Of a DNA stretch of 64,000 nucleotides, positions 1 through 14,126 are shown one piece after another. Below the pieces are notes generated by a model, which did not search any database, was not told the origin of the DNA, and saw nothing but the letters and a program-made list of their open reading frames with translations. Location: assembly GCA_002917775.1 (NCBI GenBank), contig KZ627159.1:452010-516009 (forward strand), in the 5' to 3' direction. This DNA comes from Glaciozyma antarctica PI12 (lineage: Eukaryota; Basidiomycota; Microbotryomycetes; Kriegeriales; Camptobasidiaceae). A program made the translations under genes and the position numbers. Position 1 is the stretch's first letter. Every line of letters starts with the position of its first letter.

Positions 1-1106
1 TCCTCTCGAGTCTCCATGAGCGGGTGCCTGTAGCCGTCTCAATTCCCACAAGGTAACGCATGCAGAGAACACGTGTAGCAAGAATACGATTGGATCGTAC
101 ATACATGCTGTCTTTCTGATCAGGGCCAGAGAGATCGCGTAAAAAAGATAGACAGGAAGTGAGACGAGGAACAGCCGCACGCCGACAGGCCCGGCAAAGC
201 GACGTATGGACTGGAATTCGAGGAACAGAACGAAGAAGGGATAAAGGGACTGCTCTCGCGCTCTTCTTCTCTCCTCGTCGTCGTCGTCGTTCGAGCCTCG
301 AGGAGAATCCGGAAGTCCGGCACCGCGGAATGACAACGAATGTTGGACCGGGAAGCTCTTTGCCAGATGAGAGACCGCGTTACGAGATGCCAAGAGGAGA
401 CCGGCAAATGGTTTCGCGAAAGAACCGCCGCCGCTTCGCATACGGAGCACAGCACGTTCGAGGGGAAGAAGAGGTGGTAGCGAGGTTGGAGCGAGGTTTA
501 AGGAAGTGAGGCGATGGGTGCGTGAGAGAGGGGAGAGGAGGGGGTGGAGGGATGGATAATATGGGAGCCGTGGGGGAGGAGGAGGGATTGGCGGAGCAAA
601 GGAGAGAACGCTGCTTGCGAAGGACTGAGGACCGGTCGTCGGGGATTCGAGGTGAGCTGGTTCGTGCCCCTCGCCACCGCATTTTGTGTTGGGGTTTTCT
701 CTGCCTCGTCGAACAGCGCTTGCGAGAGCTGCGAGTGCGAGGAGCTGAAGCTCAGCACTCAGCATTCCGAGGGGTCGGCATCGCGGCCTCAATGCAATTC
801 GTACTCGTTTCTACACCGCGCAAGCGAAGAAATCGCCGCAATTTCCTGAAATCCGGAGCAACCAGCAATCTCGAGCCAGAGAACTACGAAGGAGGAAGAC
901 GGAGAGAGACTGCGAAGCTTCGGCGACGACCTCGCCCCCAACTCCATCTGGCTTCTCGTCTAACCCCAGCTCAGGTATGTCCACCAAGCTCCCTCCAGCC
1001 TTTCTAAGCTCTAGGAGGGGAGTGGAGCGAAGGGGGAGATGGGGGCGGAAGTTCCTGGTCGGTGATGAGGGAGTTGGTGGGTCCTTGCGGAGGTGGATCG
1101 GATAGT
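1..1106. other. Left edge, no supported gene
   Basis: Several overlapping open frames run through this stretch on both strands, but none has a recognisable domain or a convincing exon chain. A plus-strand frame from the ATG at 792 is rich in Arg and Lys and ends at a GTATGT that could be a donor, but I found no continuation. It holds the 3' flank of the minus-strand regulator that ends at 1107. Confidence 0.5.
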
Positions 1107-4100
1107 TTAGAGTGTCGCTGGTTCGGAGTCAACGTTCGCTGGAGGGCGTGCAAGAGATAGCAAGCTGTGAAGAACGACCACTCGACGAGCAGCTGTTTCA
1201 CGAGAGAAAGGCTCTCGCTGGGCCGAATCCTGGCAGAGTCCGGCGTCTCTCTCAAGCCTGACAGGTGTGCGATGCAGCTGCAACAAGATCTGTTCCGGTG
1301 GTACATCTCCTTCGGGTAGAGGATCAATACCCCCCACGAGCAAGAGGAGGACTAATCAACCGACGACGCGCCACCACCCGTCCCGCCAACAAATCCCTAT
1401 CCCCTCTCACCATCCCAGCGAACTGCACGACTGGTCAGCTCTATCATCGCAAAAAGCACAACGAGCAAAGCGTGCCTTCTTCCCCACCTCCCACACCTGC
1501 CCAATCCGCTCGAGCCCATCAATCATCGTCTGCGAACCAACCGTTAGCTGCGCTCTTCCCCCGAACAGCGAGCGAGCGTACATCGATAAGAGCGAGCCGG
1601 TCGTCGTCCACCATTGTACCAAAGACGTCGTCGCCGCTAGGTACTGATGGCCCCGTGCTGCCAGTGACGATGCCGGGGACGCTGGCATCTCCTCTCGTGC
1701 GGCATTTGCCTGCGAATGCTCGTCAGCCTGTTAAGCGAGCATGTTGGGGGAAGGCGGACCTAGGAGACTCCAGTCCCCGAGAGAGAATTTGGCGGGGAAG
1801 GCGACGCAGTAGAGGACGTCTATCGGCGTTCGTCAGCGCGGTTTCTTCGGGGTGGAGAAGGAACGCACAAGGAACGAAAGTTGTGAAGGTGTTGACTCTC
1901 GAATTGTTCACGGCCGTACGAAGGTTCTCGTACGCCGCGAGCTGGGAGACGATCTACCGACGCGTTCATCAGCTCACTGCGCGACGAAGGGGGCGAACGG
2001 AACGTACTTCGTGGATACTGTGAACACCCTCGAGGCATCGCTTCATCGAGTATTCTGCGCTGCCTAGGACGATGGGTTGAAGAGGGGTTGAGAGCGAGTG
2101 TGGCGAGACCGAGGGCGACGCGGAGGTGGTGGAGGTTGAGGAAGAGGCTGGAGAGGAGGATGAGCGAGGAATCGGGGACGGAGAGAAGGAGACGAACCAG
2201 TTGAGGACGATGAGGATCATGATGAGCTGCGAGGAGCGAGAGATGAGCGAACATCGAGCCAAAGTGAGAGATAGAAAGACACGTACAGGGCCATCGACGC
2301 CTCGCTCCGCGTTTGCCGAAGCCTGCTGGTTGAGGATGGTGCGAATGCAATCCAGCTGCTTGTCCATCTCCAGCACCGTCGCAAGGTCCTCAAGCGGTGG
2401 CTTCATCCTGTTGACCCTAAACGGTCCGTCGGCGGGGAACCCTGCGCATCTCCAAGTCAGCTCCTCGCTTTACCACGCACAGAACTCGCGAACGCACCGG
2501 ATGGACGATACGTCTCAGCCTGAATCCTCCCTCCGAACCAAACGACTCGACAAAGCCACGCGAACGACCCGACTATCGGTCCCGTCTCCTCCTCCGTCTC
2601 GATCGTCCCTGGCGCACTAGGCCACCACATTGGGTTATCGCGCGAGGTGCAAGTTCCTACTGCGAACGAGGGCTCGGCGCAGGGGAGGAGAAGGCGGATG
2701 TCGGCTTCGGAGATGGTGGCGGGCCAGCCGATGCAGGCGGCTTCGAAGCGGTCGAGGACGAAGACGGTGCACCTTGTTGGAGTGAGAGGTCAGTTGTGTG
2801 TGGGAGAGAGGGGGGAGGGAGAGGACGTACATCGTGCGACGGCATTCTTCGAGGAGGAGAGGATCTTCGGGGAGGATGTGGAGAGCTGGAGGTCGAAGTC
2901 GTCGATCGCTCGTTCTCAGTTGAAGGCCTGAAATACGATCCTCGTCCATCCTATGCAGTCCCAGCATCGCCGAAATCCTGACCGCCTGCCCAATCGTCAG
3001 AAACGCTCGTTGATGATCCCCCTTGCCCATCTCGACCATGGTGAGAAGACAGAGCGCCTGTTTTGCGGAATTTCATCAGCCACTAATCTCTGAGTGAAGC
3101 GGCGAACGTACCTGGACCATTTCGACCGACAAAGTCGCCCTCTCTCCAATCGCGCTAACGCTGGAGGCGATTGCGACCTCGATCTTATCCCTCGCCGCTT
3201 TGTACCACCATTCGCCACGCTCCCGCACAGTTGGATCTTCGTGATAAGGCGCTGCGATGGCGAGAACGGCGAAGACGAGTGCGAGCGACGGGGCCGCGAG
3301 GATCGAGGCGGGGTGGTTCAGGGAGTAGAGGTAGCGAGAGCGGTGAAGGAGGGGGAAGTGCTGGTAGATGGTGCTGAAGAAAAGGTCGGTTCTGCATGGA
3401 TGTGCGTTAGGTTCGGCTGCGTGGGGAAGGAAGGAAAGACTCACAATTCGAGGAGGAGATCCATCTCAGGCAGCTCGCTCCCCCACATCGTCGTCAACGC
3501 TCCTCCAGTCGGATGCCATCCCAGCCCTCCATTGTCGTCGGCGTACTCTGCTCTCCGCACGCCAAACGCTCCTGTCGCAGGAGGCGTAGGTGGGAGGGGA
3601 TCTTGCGCTCGATGCCGATCGCTGGAGACGGGCGGAGCGTTGTAGGCCGAGTGAACGGAAGGGTGGGACTGATGCGTTTGAGGGGAGGCGTGAGAATCGA
3701 GACTTTGTGCCGTAGTCGGGCGACCGTCGGCGTCGTAGGAGACGGGATTAATGAGATCCATCAGGTCGGAGACGTGGGAGGGGGCGAAAGGAAAAGATTG
3801 GAGGTGGGCGGCGGGGATTTCGAAATGCGGCGGAGGAAGAGGGAAAGCCTGGGAGTCCTGAGGTGGAGGGAGGGGTTGGAAGGACTGAGGCATCTCGTGC
3901 GAGATGTTGATGCTCCTATGTCGAGACGCCGCGGGTGCAGGGAGGTGGGCGGGGTCGTAAAAGAAGGGCGACGCCGAGGTTTGTTGTTTGTGATGGGAAG
4001 GACCAGACTCTTCGTGAGGGACCGTAAAGGAGGGAAAGCCGATGGGAGGGGAGGAGGACAGGGATCGCGAGGCGTTGGAGCTGGGAACGGAGGCGAGGGG

Positions 4101-4686
4101 AGCCTGGCGGTACTGCTCGAGCTCGCTTTCGAGTTGTCCTGCGAGTGGGTACGGGCTGTCAGTCTCGCGTTGGGTGTCGCGACAGGAAGGAAGCACTCAC
4201 GAACGCGATCCTCCAGCTCCCTCGTCCGCTCAGTGAGCTTCTCGTGCACCGGATCTGCACGAAAGGGTTAGCTCCAACCCTCCACAACATGGATCCACTC
4301 CGAGCTCACCTCCGTAGGCGCAATCGTGGTTCAAACGCGCGCAGGTCCTGCAGAAGGAAGGGTGTCAATACGCGCTCCTCTTCTTCGCGACCAACGTACG
4401 AGCACTTTGGCCTGACTCCATCACATCTGAGCTTGCGGCGCCTACAAATGGAGCACTGGGAGAGCCGGGGTAATGATCAGCTGTACCCCTCGGAGACGTC
4501 GGAAAGCAAGCTCACAGCGTTCCCTCGGGGCAGAGGTGCTGCCTTGCCCTTGGGCGTCCCACTCCCACTTGCACTAGCTCCCAGCGCTTCCAACTTGCTA
4601 TCCACGTCCGAGAACTCGCCAGATCCCATCCATCCCTCCTCCTCATCTGCCCGAGATTTTGAAGCTTTCGTTCGGTCTGGGGCCAT
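1107..4686 (-). CDS. Zn2Cys6 transcription factor with fungal-specific TF domain
   Basis: This is probably a nuclear DNA-binding regulator. Exon 1 runs from the ATG at 4686 for about 57 residues. After an intron the binuclear zinc cluster begins directly (CSICRRRKLRCDGVRPKC, then CSTC and a last Cys in HDCAYG). Its six cysteines are spaced C-x2-C-x6-C-x6-C-x2-C-x6-C, and an intron with donor GTACGT splits it between Cys4 and Cys5. A Ser/Pro-rich linker follows. The middle homology region is seen around 3440-2640 (TDLFFSTIYQHFPLLHRSRY and later GDHQRAFLTIGQAVRISAML, GLHRMDED), typical of Fungal_trans domains. The end was extended past a stop near 1397 by an intron with donor GTGAGA and acceptor TAG (about 1390-1343), which gives the last 80 or so residues. 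The target genes cannot be told from the sequence. Confidence 0.85.
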
Positions 4687-6874
4687 TCGCTGGGGCTCCG
4701 GTGTGCGTGTGGGTGCTTGAGGTCCTGTGCAGGCGTGGGCGCCCGGTTGCGTGTCGGCTGAACGGAGCTGCTGGCTAGTCGAAGGTCGCGCGGAGAGAGG
4801 GAGAAGGAAGGGGAACCCGGCCGACTTGGGGAGCTGAGGCCAGCGAGACGCCTAGAGGATCGACGCGATCAACTTTTTTGCGTTTCGTTATCTCCGCAGT
4901 GTGAGACTGAGGGACGAACGAATCGGACTCCGTTGATTCGACTCGGAGGAGGGAGAGGAGGAGGAAGAGAGCAAAGGCCGCGGAGAGCTCCTCGGAGCGT
5001 TCCCCCAAGACTCCCCCAATTGTATCCTTTCGCCTGGTTCCTCGCAAGCCACCAACAGTCTGCCGAAACACGGCTCGATCACTTTTCGAAGATGATGTCG
5101 TGGGTGGGCCCCGTCACTGGCAGACCTGGTCCGCTCAGCGCTGGAGGGAAGGCACCCTCCTCGAGTCCTCAGGCCTCCTCTCCAACGGCGTTAAAACGCC
5201 CATCTCGTTTCGTGCTGATCTGCTGGGAATCTCGGGTGGAACCGCAGCGCCCAATCCTCTGGGGCAAGCTGGTCCAGGTCGCGCGCCTGCGACGTGACAA
5301 AGCGAGCAGGTTGCAAGAGGCTCCGGCCAGCTCAGACAAGCTCGCCGGCTCGAGGACGATGTAGGCTGACCTTGCAGACAGCGTTTCAGGAACGTCGGAC
5401 GTCTGCTTGCTCCATCGGCGAAGAACTTGCCAGGGGCGCGACGCGGCAAATCTGAGGCTTCCGCGCTAGCTGAGGACACCCTGCTCTCGCCGTTGGTCCG
5501 GGGCAAAGGAGAAGGAAGGGAGCGAGCAGCGAGCTCGAGCTCTCATGCCTGCCACAGGCCTTCCCCAAGCTCCGAGGGGTCTTCCTCAGGCCGCTTGTTC
5601 CGTCTCAGCTCGGCTCTGCTCTCGCTCGCGGCGTCTGCACACGAGAAAGGGGGCAGCGCAGCTTCGAAGACCGAGGATTTTCTTCACGACTTGCTGATAG
5701 CTGCTTGTCTTGCGGGCGGGAGGTGAACAGCGAAGGAGACGAGCGAGGAGGTCTCAGCTGCTCAGGACGTGCTTCAGGTCTTCGACTCAGCTGAGGCTGC
5801 TTCGTTCCCACCGCCATCCTACTCCTGCTCACCTCATCCACAGCATCCGACCCATCCGCGCTTTGCAGGAGTCGAGCGCCCGAGTAGTCGACCCTGCGAT
5901 GAATCTCCCCGCTCTTCATTGCCTTCCGCAAGCTCGCAAGTCTAGCTACTCCTCACCGCGCTCGCTCTCCGCGTTGCTCAACAACATATAAACCTAGCTT
6001 ACGACGACGAGGCTGCAATATGCCCGCTCTTCCTCAAGGCGTTCGAGAAACGGCCTCACTTCCCCTGCGTCCCCCACTTCCGCGTCGCGTGTTCCGAGGT
6101 GTGCTTCCTCGCTAGCGCTCGTAGGCTCTCACCCATCAATCACTTCCGCTGGCTCGCACCGCCATCTGCAAAATTCTTCGCTACTTCAAGGTTGGCGAAG
6201 CTGATTCCTTCCTGCGAGCGAAGGAGACGGCACGCTTGCTGCTGCTCTGGTACCCTTGCTGATTGGTTCGCTTGAAGGTATTCGCTTCGTATTACAAGAA
6301 CCAGGTCTCACGAAGCTTCGCGAACGCCGTGTCCAAAGCGAGGATAGCTGCAATCGAGATCTCTTCGCAGGCAGAGGAAGGCGCCAACAAGAAGCCTCAG
6401 CTGGAGTGAAGTCGACCCAGACTTGGAGAGACCTGGAGTAGGGAGGTCTAGGGAGACTCTGTGATCCTGGGAAAGTCGCCATTCCGCAGAAGATAGCCCT
6501 GCGCCCTGCGAGAAAGCGAGAGAAAGCTGGCTGGCGCGGGAGAGACCCTTTTCGCGAGCTACTTCGGCCTCGCTCTGTGGTTAGTCTTCGTTACCCCTGC
6601 CGTACAGCTATCTCCTTTACCCAGAGCTATCTGCAGAAAGCTGCAGAAGGAGGAGAAGGAGAGACGATCTTTGACATGCGCGAAGTCGATCATCGACTGG
6701 GAGCAGCAAGACCTTCTCCAGGCGTTTGCTTCCCTTCCTCCCCTCATCTCGCACCCTTACAAAGGTCCTCTCCAGGCGCCGACGCCGTCTTTATCTCCCC
6801 TCTGCGTCCCCCTCGTCGTGTCTCCATCAAGCGCACCCGACAACAACCTCACGCCCCCTCCCCCGCCCTTCGCC
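4687..6874. other. 2.2-kb intergenic stretch with coding-like fragments
   Basis: This contains the promoter of the minus-strand regulator and the upstream region of the G-gamma gene. Inside it are short plus-strand frames that look translated (for example around 5110-5295 reading LLSNGVKTPISFRADLLGIS, around 6000-6170 reading FLKAFEKRPHFPCVPHFR, and around 6170-6440). I could not join them into a gene with a start codon, and no domain was recognised. Confidence 0.4.
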
Positions 6875-7322
6875 ATGAACTCCAACAAAAAGCCCTCCAT
6901 GTCGTGCGTTGCTCCTCTAACTCACCGCTTCTCAGCTGTATTCCAAGAGTCCGACCGCTGACCCTCTCCTTCCTGCCCCTCCACAGTGAGCTCAAGCTCC
7001 GCCGCCTCACAGAGCACAACCAACGCCTTCGCGAGGACCTCGACCGCCAGCGTATCCGCGTCTCGGAAGCCAGCGCCAGGTAGGTCCTCTCTCTCCTCTC
7101 CTCCCCGCCGCTCCGTCCCTCTCTCTCCTCCCCACGCTCTCCCTCCTGCCTACTCGTCACCCCGCACGGACCTGCGAGCTGATAACGGTCCCCCTTCTCA
7201 GCTTGATCCGGTACTGCAAGACGACCCGCGACTACCTCTGCCCCTCCGTCTGGGGTCCTATCCAGAAGGGCGAGGACCCTTACGCACCCCAAGGCGGCGG
7301 AGGGTGCTGCAGCGTTCAGTAG
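6875..7322 (+). CDS. Heterotrimeric G-protein gamma subunit
   Basis: The product is the small gamma partner of the G-beta propeller and anchors the dimer to the plasma membrane for pheromone or nutrient signalling. Three exons (6875-6903, 6987-7079, 7202-7322) give about 80 residues, the usual size for fungal gamma subunits. The first intron joins TC to TGAGCTC, producing [19 protein letters not shown], the coiled-coil that pairs with G-beta. The third exon has the conserved block [20 protein letters not shown]. The protein ends in CCSVQ: the final CSVQ is a CaaX box for farnesylation and the preceding Cys is a likely palmitoylation site. Length, coiled coil, the WGP motif and the lipid box all agree, so the call is firm; its pathway is inferred from the family. 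Confidence 0.93.
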
Positions 7323-8151
7323 CGTCGCCCACCCGACCCTCCCCCTCCCCTCTCTCTCTACCGACTCTCTCTCTCTCTCTCTCCTCGACCTCTATTTTCG
7401 CATCCCCTCGACGCTCGTTCAGCACATTTCTCCACCCCCACCACCCCTTCGCCCTAAACAACGCGCTAGTATACGATACCCCCGGCGGAGGAGCCCACTT
7501 TGGCTTGTACATTACCTTCCGCTTTCGGGCTTCGCGCGGTGGATGGGACGCAGTGGGAGATGGAGTGGGAGGAGATGCGGGATGGGATGATAGCTGTGGG
7601 GAATGAGGAGGGACGAGGGAAGGAGCTGCAACCACCGCCGTGCTCAGTGCTCAGGGCGGGTACCTCTGCTCTGTGCTCGCTAGCTCACACTGCTCGTACG
7701 CTTAGGCTGGAGGAGGGTCTGATGGACGGGTACCCTCGCTGGGATGATGGGGGCGCTCTTCAGTTCGTGGACTCGGCTCATTCCCTCCGCGAAGGGGGCG
7801 TGGGGTAATTACGGGAGCTAGCTGGATGAACGGGATCTGGTTGCTGCGCTCAATGAACTCTCATACAGTGCTCGCCGACGCTCGCTCTCCTGCGTGCGAA
7901 GGCGGAGATTCTGAGAACAAAACTGGTGCGATGACTGGTGCGCTGACGAGCTTGGAGCTAGGTGCTTGAGATATCGCACTTTCCGTTTGTAGTGTGTTCA
8001 GCTGTATGTTTGAGCGTAGAACAACTTCAGTCGTTTCCAGCCTGCTGTCGTGCCCACCGTTCGAGTAAATTGGAGAAGGGCGTCGTGCGAACCCACTGCG
8101 ACCTGCGCTGTTGACGCGTTGACGGTTGACCTTCGACCAACACTCTCAACG
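7323..8151. other. Intergenic region, G-gamma to EDC3
   Basis: This holds the G-gamma 3' flank, including a CT-rich run around 7361-7385, and the EDC3 promoter. Open frames here lack domains. I see no further gene. Confidence 0.5.
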
Positions 8152-10294
8152 ATGGCCGCGTCGTTTGTCGGGCTTCCCGTCGTCTGTACTCTCCAGGACA
8201 AGCTCACGACCGTCGAAGGCACCGTCTCCTCCATCGACGCCATCCAAGGGAGCATCACTCTCGAGTCAGGTCCGCGCTCCTCTCCTCTCCTCGAGGGCCA
8301 ACCACTCACGCCCTCCTCCCCCAGTGACGATCCGCAAGAACGGGCAGTTCCACAACCAAGTTCCCATCCGCGTCCTCTCCCGCGCAGAAGTCGCCGGCCT
8401 CTCCCTCCTCAGCACCCAGAAGTGCTCCCTCTCCTCCGAATCCAGCCAGCGTTCGCACCACTCCACACCACGGAACACTCTCCCCTCGCCTTCCTCCGTA
8501 CGCTCCTCCTCCCCTTGCGGGACCACAGCTGATACGCCGCACAGGTCCCTCCTCCTTCGCAGCAGTTCACCCAAAAGCCTTCTCACTCCAATTCTCCTTC
8601 GTCCATCTACCCCCCTACCTCAGCCACAGCTTCAGAGCTAGAAGATGATGCACCGAAACCTGCGAGAGCGCGCGCGAGGAAGAGTAGGAAGGGAAGGGGG
8701 AACAAGAGTGATGGGATGACGGGGAATGAGGCGGATGAGAGTGCGGCGGCGTTTGATGATGAGGAGCCGGAGAGGAGGAGGGTCAGTGGGTCTGGTTGCG
8801 GGGCTGGGGAGGGTGCTGATGCATTTGTCTGGGAGCAGGAAGCTGTGGGGACGTCGGGTGCGTGCTTGTTGGATGATTGGGTGCCGAGTGGGGAGCTGAT
8901 GGCGCGTGTTGGATGCGTAGGGGCTATGCGAATCGACTATGCTGAGGCACCGGCTGCGAACCAGCCGTTCGCGGAGGAGTTCGACTTTGGAGCTGGCTTG
9001 GCCTCGTTCGACAAGAGAGCAGTGTTCGAGCAGATCAGGGCACGCTCAGGTCCTCTCTCCTCCTCCAACTGCTCGCTAACCACTCCACGATCTCGTCAGA
9101 GCCAAGACGAGACCGACCCCTCGCTCCGTCTGCACGCTCACAACCGGAACCGCGCCCTCGCCAAGCTCGCTCCAACCGAGAGCGTCCTCACCGCCGCAGA
9201 GCTCTACGAACAGAACCAGCAGCAGAGCGCCTCTCCACTACCTCCAGCAGGCATCTCAGCGGATGAGACGAGCGAGTACGAGGAGGAGCCAGCACCGATT
9301 CTGCGCGTCGTCGAGCGCGAGCGACGGGGAACGATCAAGCCTCCTGTGGGAGGGAAGAATGGGCATGCGGTCGGGAAGGATTTCGTCACGACTTTGGGTG
9401 TTACGGCGGTCGCGGTGCGGCTGAGGCAGTACAAGGAGGCTCTCTCGATCTGCGACGTGCGTCGTCCTTCTCTCACGCTGCATCTCCCCGCTAACTCGCC
9501 CGCTTTCTCGCAGATCGAAACGGGCCCTACAGCGATACAACGCACCGAGAACGCCGGACGTGGAATCGCCGCTTTCGTCCTCCAGACCCTCTCGCGCGAC
9601 CGTCGCCTATTCCCCCTCGAACCTCGCAAACGTCCCTCGATCTGCATCCTCTGCGATGATTGCGAGAAGGGGGCGGTGGCGCTTCGAGCGGGAGTACACC
9701 TCAGTAACCATGGGAGTCAGGTCGTCGCGTACATCCTTACGACGGACGACCACTCAGAGGTGTTCAGGACCAATCTGAGAGTCTTCTCCTCGGCGGGCGG
9801 GCGGATCCTCCGCGAGCTGGAAGGTGTGTTCTCCTCTCTTTGCTCGCTCGACTTTGCTAAGCCATGGTATAGATCTCGCGCCAGAGTACGACCTCCTCAT
9901 CGACGCGATCGCGGACAACGAGACGCAGTCCTCTCTCGAAGCCAAGTCGTCCGCCGACCTCGCCGCAGCCACCTGGGCATCCGAAAGCGGTCTCCCACTC
10001 CTCTCCATCGACGCCCCGCTCGGCACAGACCATGATACCGGTTCGTCCTTCCCCTCCGCTCCCGGGACGCTCCTGACCTTCTCTGAAAAAGGCGCTCCGA
10101 CGACCCCCTCCCCTCTGAGACCGGATTTCGTGCTGTGTAGAGGAGCGGTGAGAGCGGGGTGCAGAGTTGGGAGCGCGGAGATCGTCTTGGTGGATGTTGG
10201 GATCGCGCCGAGCTTGTGGAGCCGGGTTGGGGTTGAAGAGTGGGACGCGAGTACGTTTGGAGCAGAGTTTGTGGTGCCGTTGAGCAGGGTGTAG
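8152..10294 (+). CDS. EDC3: Enhancer of mRNA-decapping protein 3 (Edc3)
   Basis: Edc3 is a cytoplasmic P-body scaffold that binds Dcp1/Dcp2 and Dhh1 and promotes mRNA decapping. The order of domains is typical. An N-terminal LSm domain comes first (MAASFVGLPVVCTLQDKL, with VTIRKNGQFHNQVPIRVLS after the first intron). A long polar, basic linker follows, then an FDF motif near 8960-9040 (AEEFDFGAGLASFDKRAVFE) that continues into HAHNRNR. The C-terminal YjeF_N Rossmann-like domain starts near 9390 (TTLGVTAVAVRLRQYKEAL) and runs past RPSICILCDDCEKGA and AGVHLSNHGSQVVAYIL to the TAG at 10292. Several introns are visible, including two in the linker (about 8779 and 8849). The intron-like stretch near 9050-9100 keeps the frame whether or not it is spliced, so that border is uncertain. 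Confidence 0.92.
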
Positions 10295-10357
10295 GACTCG
10301 TTGCAAGGACGTTGGATTCGTGCAAGGACGTTCGCTGGATTGACAGTGCGATGGGAA

Positions 10358-11771
<1,414 letters not shown>

Positions 11772-12222
11772 CGTCGTCGTTCGTCGTCGTCGTCGTCGTC
11801 GTCGGTCGTTGTCGCCGTTCGAGAGGGAATGACTTGGGGAGAGTAGAGGGACCGTCGGGCGAGCGCTCAGTAATAAAAGTAAGAAACTGAGTTTGTAGTG
11901 TTTGAATTCAGAGCATTACAAAACTCCTCAAGCCAGCGCCCCCTCAGCGTGTCTCTCCTCTCCTCATCCTGTCTCTCATCTAGCCAACTTCCGTAAGTAC
12001 TCACGACAGCTTGACCAAAGTCAGTACTACGGACGTACGCCCTCGCTCCCCTCCGACTTGTACCTTCCCTCGGTCAAAACCCGCCGAGCTCTCTTCCTCC
12101 TCCCCCCCGCCTTCGACCAACCCCCGCTCCTCCACCTTCACCGCCCGACTCCGGCGCTCAATCAGCTAACTTCCTTCACTCCCTGCAGCCCTCCTCCCCT
12201 CCCCTCTCCACCTCTTCAAACA
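11772..12222. other. Divergent promoter, NKAP and prohibitin
   Basis: A 450-bp shared promoter between two start codons. It has a GTC-triplet run (about 11769-11805) next to the NKAP start and a CT-rich run before the prohibitin start. No clear TATA box was seen. Confidence 0.5.
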
Positions 12223-13386
12223 ATGGCAGCAGCAGCACTCAGCAGGTTGGCAGTGCCTCTCGTGATCGGAGCCGGTGTCGTCCAGGCCTCCATCTACGAT
12301 GGTGCGTCCCTGCGTCGCTGCCCTTCTGTTACAGCTGCTCACTGACAATCGCCCTGCCCATAGTCCCCGGTGGCCACCGAGCCGTTCTCTTCGATCGATT
12401 CTCGGGTGTGAGGGAGAAGGTGCGCTTGCTCTACCGCGCCCACAGGCGGACGCCGAGCTGACTCCCACACCCTGCAGTGCGCCGATGAGGGAACCCACCT
12501 CCTCGTCCCGTGGCTCCAGGTGCGCACCCTCCGATCCACCCCCTCGAGAGACCTCGTCTGACCCCGCTCTCCCCTTCCTTAGCGCGCGATCCTGTACGAC
12601 GTCCGCATCAAGCCCCGCACGATCAGCACCACGACCGGTTCCAAGGATCTCCAAATGGTGTCCCTCTCCCTCCGCGTCATGAGTCGCCCCGACACGACGC
12701 ACCTCTCGACCATCTACCGCTCCCTCGGACAGGATTACGACGAGCGTGTCCTTCCTTCGATCGGAAACGAGGTCCTCAAGGCTACGGTTGCACAGTTTGA
12801 TGCTGCTGAGCTCATCACTCAGCGTGAGGTCGTTAGCAGCAGGATCAGGGCCGACTTGCTCAAGCGTGCTGGAGAGTTCAACATCATCCTCGAGGATGTG
12901 TCGATCGTGCGTCCCTCATCCAACGTGAAGCAAAGGGACGAGAGCTGATACGTTGCCCGGCCTCGCAGACGCACATGACGTTCGGAAAGGAGTTCACCCA
13001 AGCCGTCGAGCAGAAGCAGATCGCCCAGCAGGGTCCGTCCCCTTTCCCCTCCTCCCCTTCTCTCCTAACCCCATCACTCCCACAGAGGCCGAGCGCGCCA
13101 AGTTCATCGTCGAGCGTTCAGAGCAGGAGCGTCAAGCCGCCGTCGTGCGCGCCGAGGGCGAGGGAGAAGCCGCTACCATCATCTCCAAGGCGCTTAACAA
13201 GGCTGGAGAGGGACTCGTTCAGTTCCGTAGGATCGAAGCGAGCAAGGAGATCGCCGCTACGCTCGCCAAGGTGCGTCCTTTCTTCCTCTCTCTCTTTCGG
13301 GCGAGAGCTGATGAGGGATGCAGGGTCGGAATGTCACCTACCTCCCCAGTGGAGGAAGCGTTCTCCTCTCCGTGCCGGCGCAGTAA
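12223..13386 (+). CDS. PHB1: Prohibitin 1, mitochondrial inner membrane
   Basis: Prohibitin forms ring complexes with Phb2 in the inner mitochondrial membrane, where it chaperones respiratory subunits and controls m-AAA protease. The start ATG begins a hydrophobic N-terminal anchor ([18 protein letters not shown]). The SPFH/band-7 domain follows over several exons: [32 protein letters not shown], then [20 protein letters not shown] and [14 protein letters not shown]. The coiled-coil region [19 protein letters not shown] with [14 protein letters not shown] comes near the end, and the protein finishes [11 protein letters not shown]. About 275 residues are predicted after removing six short introns, the normal family length. 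The call is firm. Confidence 0.96.
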
Positions 13387-14126
13387 ACGCACGCGATGCT
13401 GTAGCAATAAAAGCCCCTTTCAACCTCGCCCTCCTTCCTTCCTTCCTTCCTTCCTTCCTTCCTTCCTTCACCGTGCTTCACTGCTCCGGCGTCCCTGTGC
13501 TGCTCAGAATCGTTCTTCGGCTTCCCAGATTCGTAGGTAGGGATGAGGGAAGAGGGATGTGAGGGATATGAGGACGGGGTGATCGTGCTGAGGAGGGGGT
13601 GCTGAGGTGGGGCGAGGGAGGGAGGGGGAGGAATGGGAGAGGGAAGGGGGAGGAAGTGGTGGAAAGCGGGGAGAAAGTGCGTGCCTCGGGGAGAGTGGTG
13701 ATGAGTAGTGAGTGCTCTGGCGCGCTGTTTATAAGTGGGAAGGAGGGGAGAGGGGGGAGGGAGCTCCGATGAGCGGGGAGGAGGGACAGCGATTGGTGTG
13801 CGGGAATCGGCGAGGTGTGGTAAGCGCGAGATGTGGTAGCTCATTTGGTGTGGTCGAGGCTGGGATGGGGAGGAGAAGTGGAGGAAGCTTTCTGGAGGAG
13901 TGAACCTCCTGTGAGAGAGAGCGGATTCCGAGATGAGTGCAAGGAGGACGGTGCGGATCTGGGGTCCGAGGAGGTAGGGGCGCGTTTTTTTTGCGGTTGG
14001 GCTTCCTCTTTGCTCCTGTCTCGCTTTTCAACACCATTTGGACGTAGAAACCTGCAGGAGAGGAGCAAAAAAGACGCATCGCAGTGGTCCATCTCAATAC
14101 ATTCCTTCGACGATCCTCGCGCATTC
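13387..14126. other. Prohibitin 3' flank with microsatellite
   Basis: No supported gene. A CCTT tetranucleotide tract lies at 13433-13469 in the likely 3' untranslated region, and the rest is G-rich low-complexity sequence. Long open frames on the minus strand here are proline- and serine-rich without domains and look like compositional artefacts. Confidence 0.5.
13433..13469 (+). repeat. CCTT microsatellite
   Basis: About nine uninterrupted CCTT units lie just downstream of the prohibitin stop codon. Confidence 0.95.

Noticed and set aside
7258-7635. A 125-codon minus-strand frame over the G-gamma 3' end.
   Set aside because: It overlaps a firmly supported gene and has no domain, so it is probably compositional.
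13338-13844. A minus-strand frame with KEGRKEGRKEG repeats.
   Set aside because: The repeat is only the translation of the CCTT microsatellite, in the prohibitin 3' flank.
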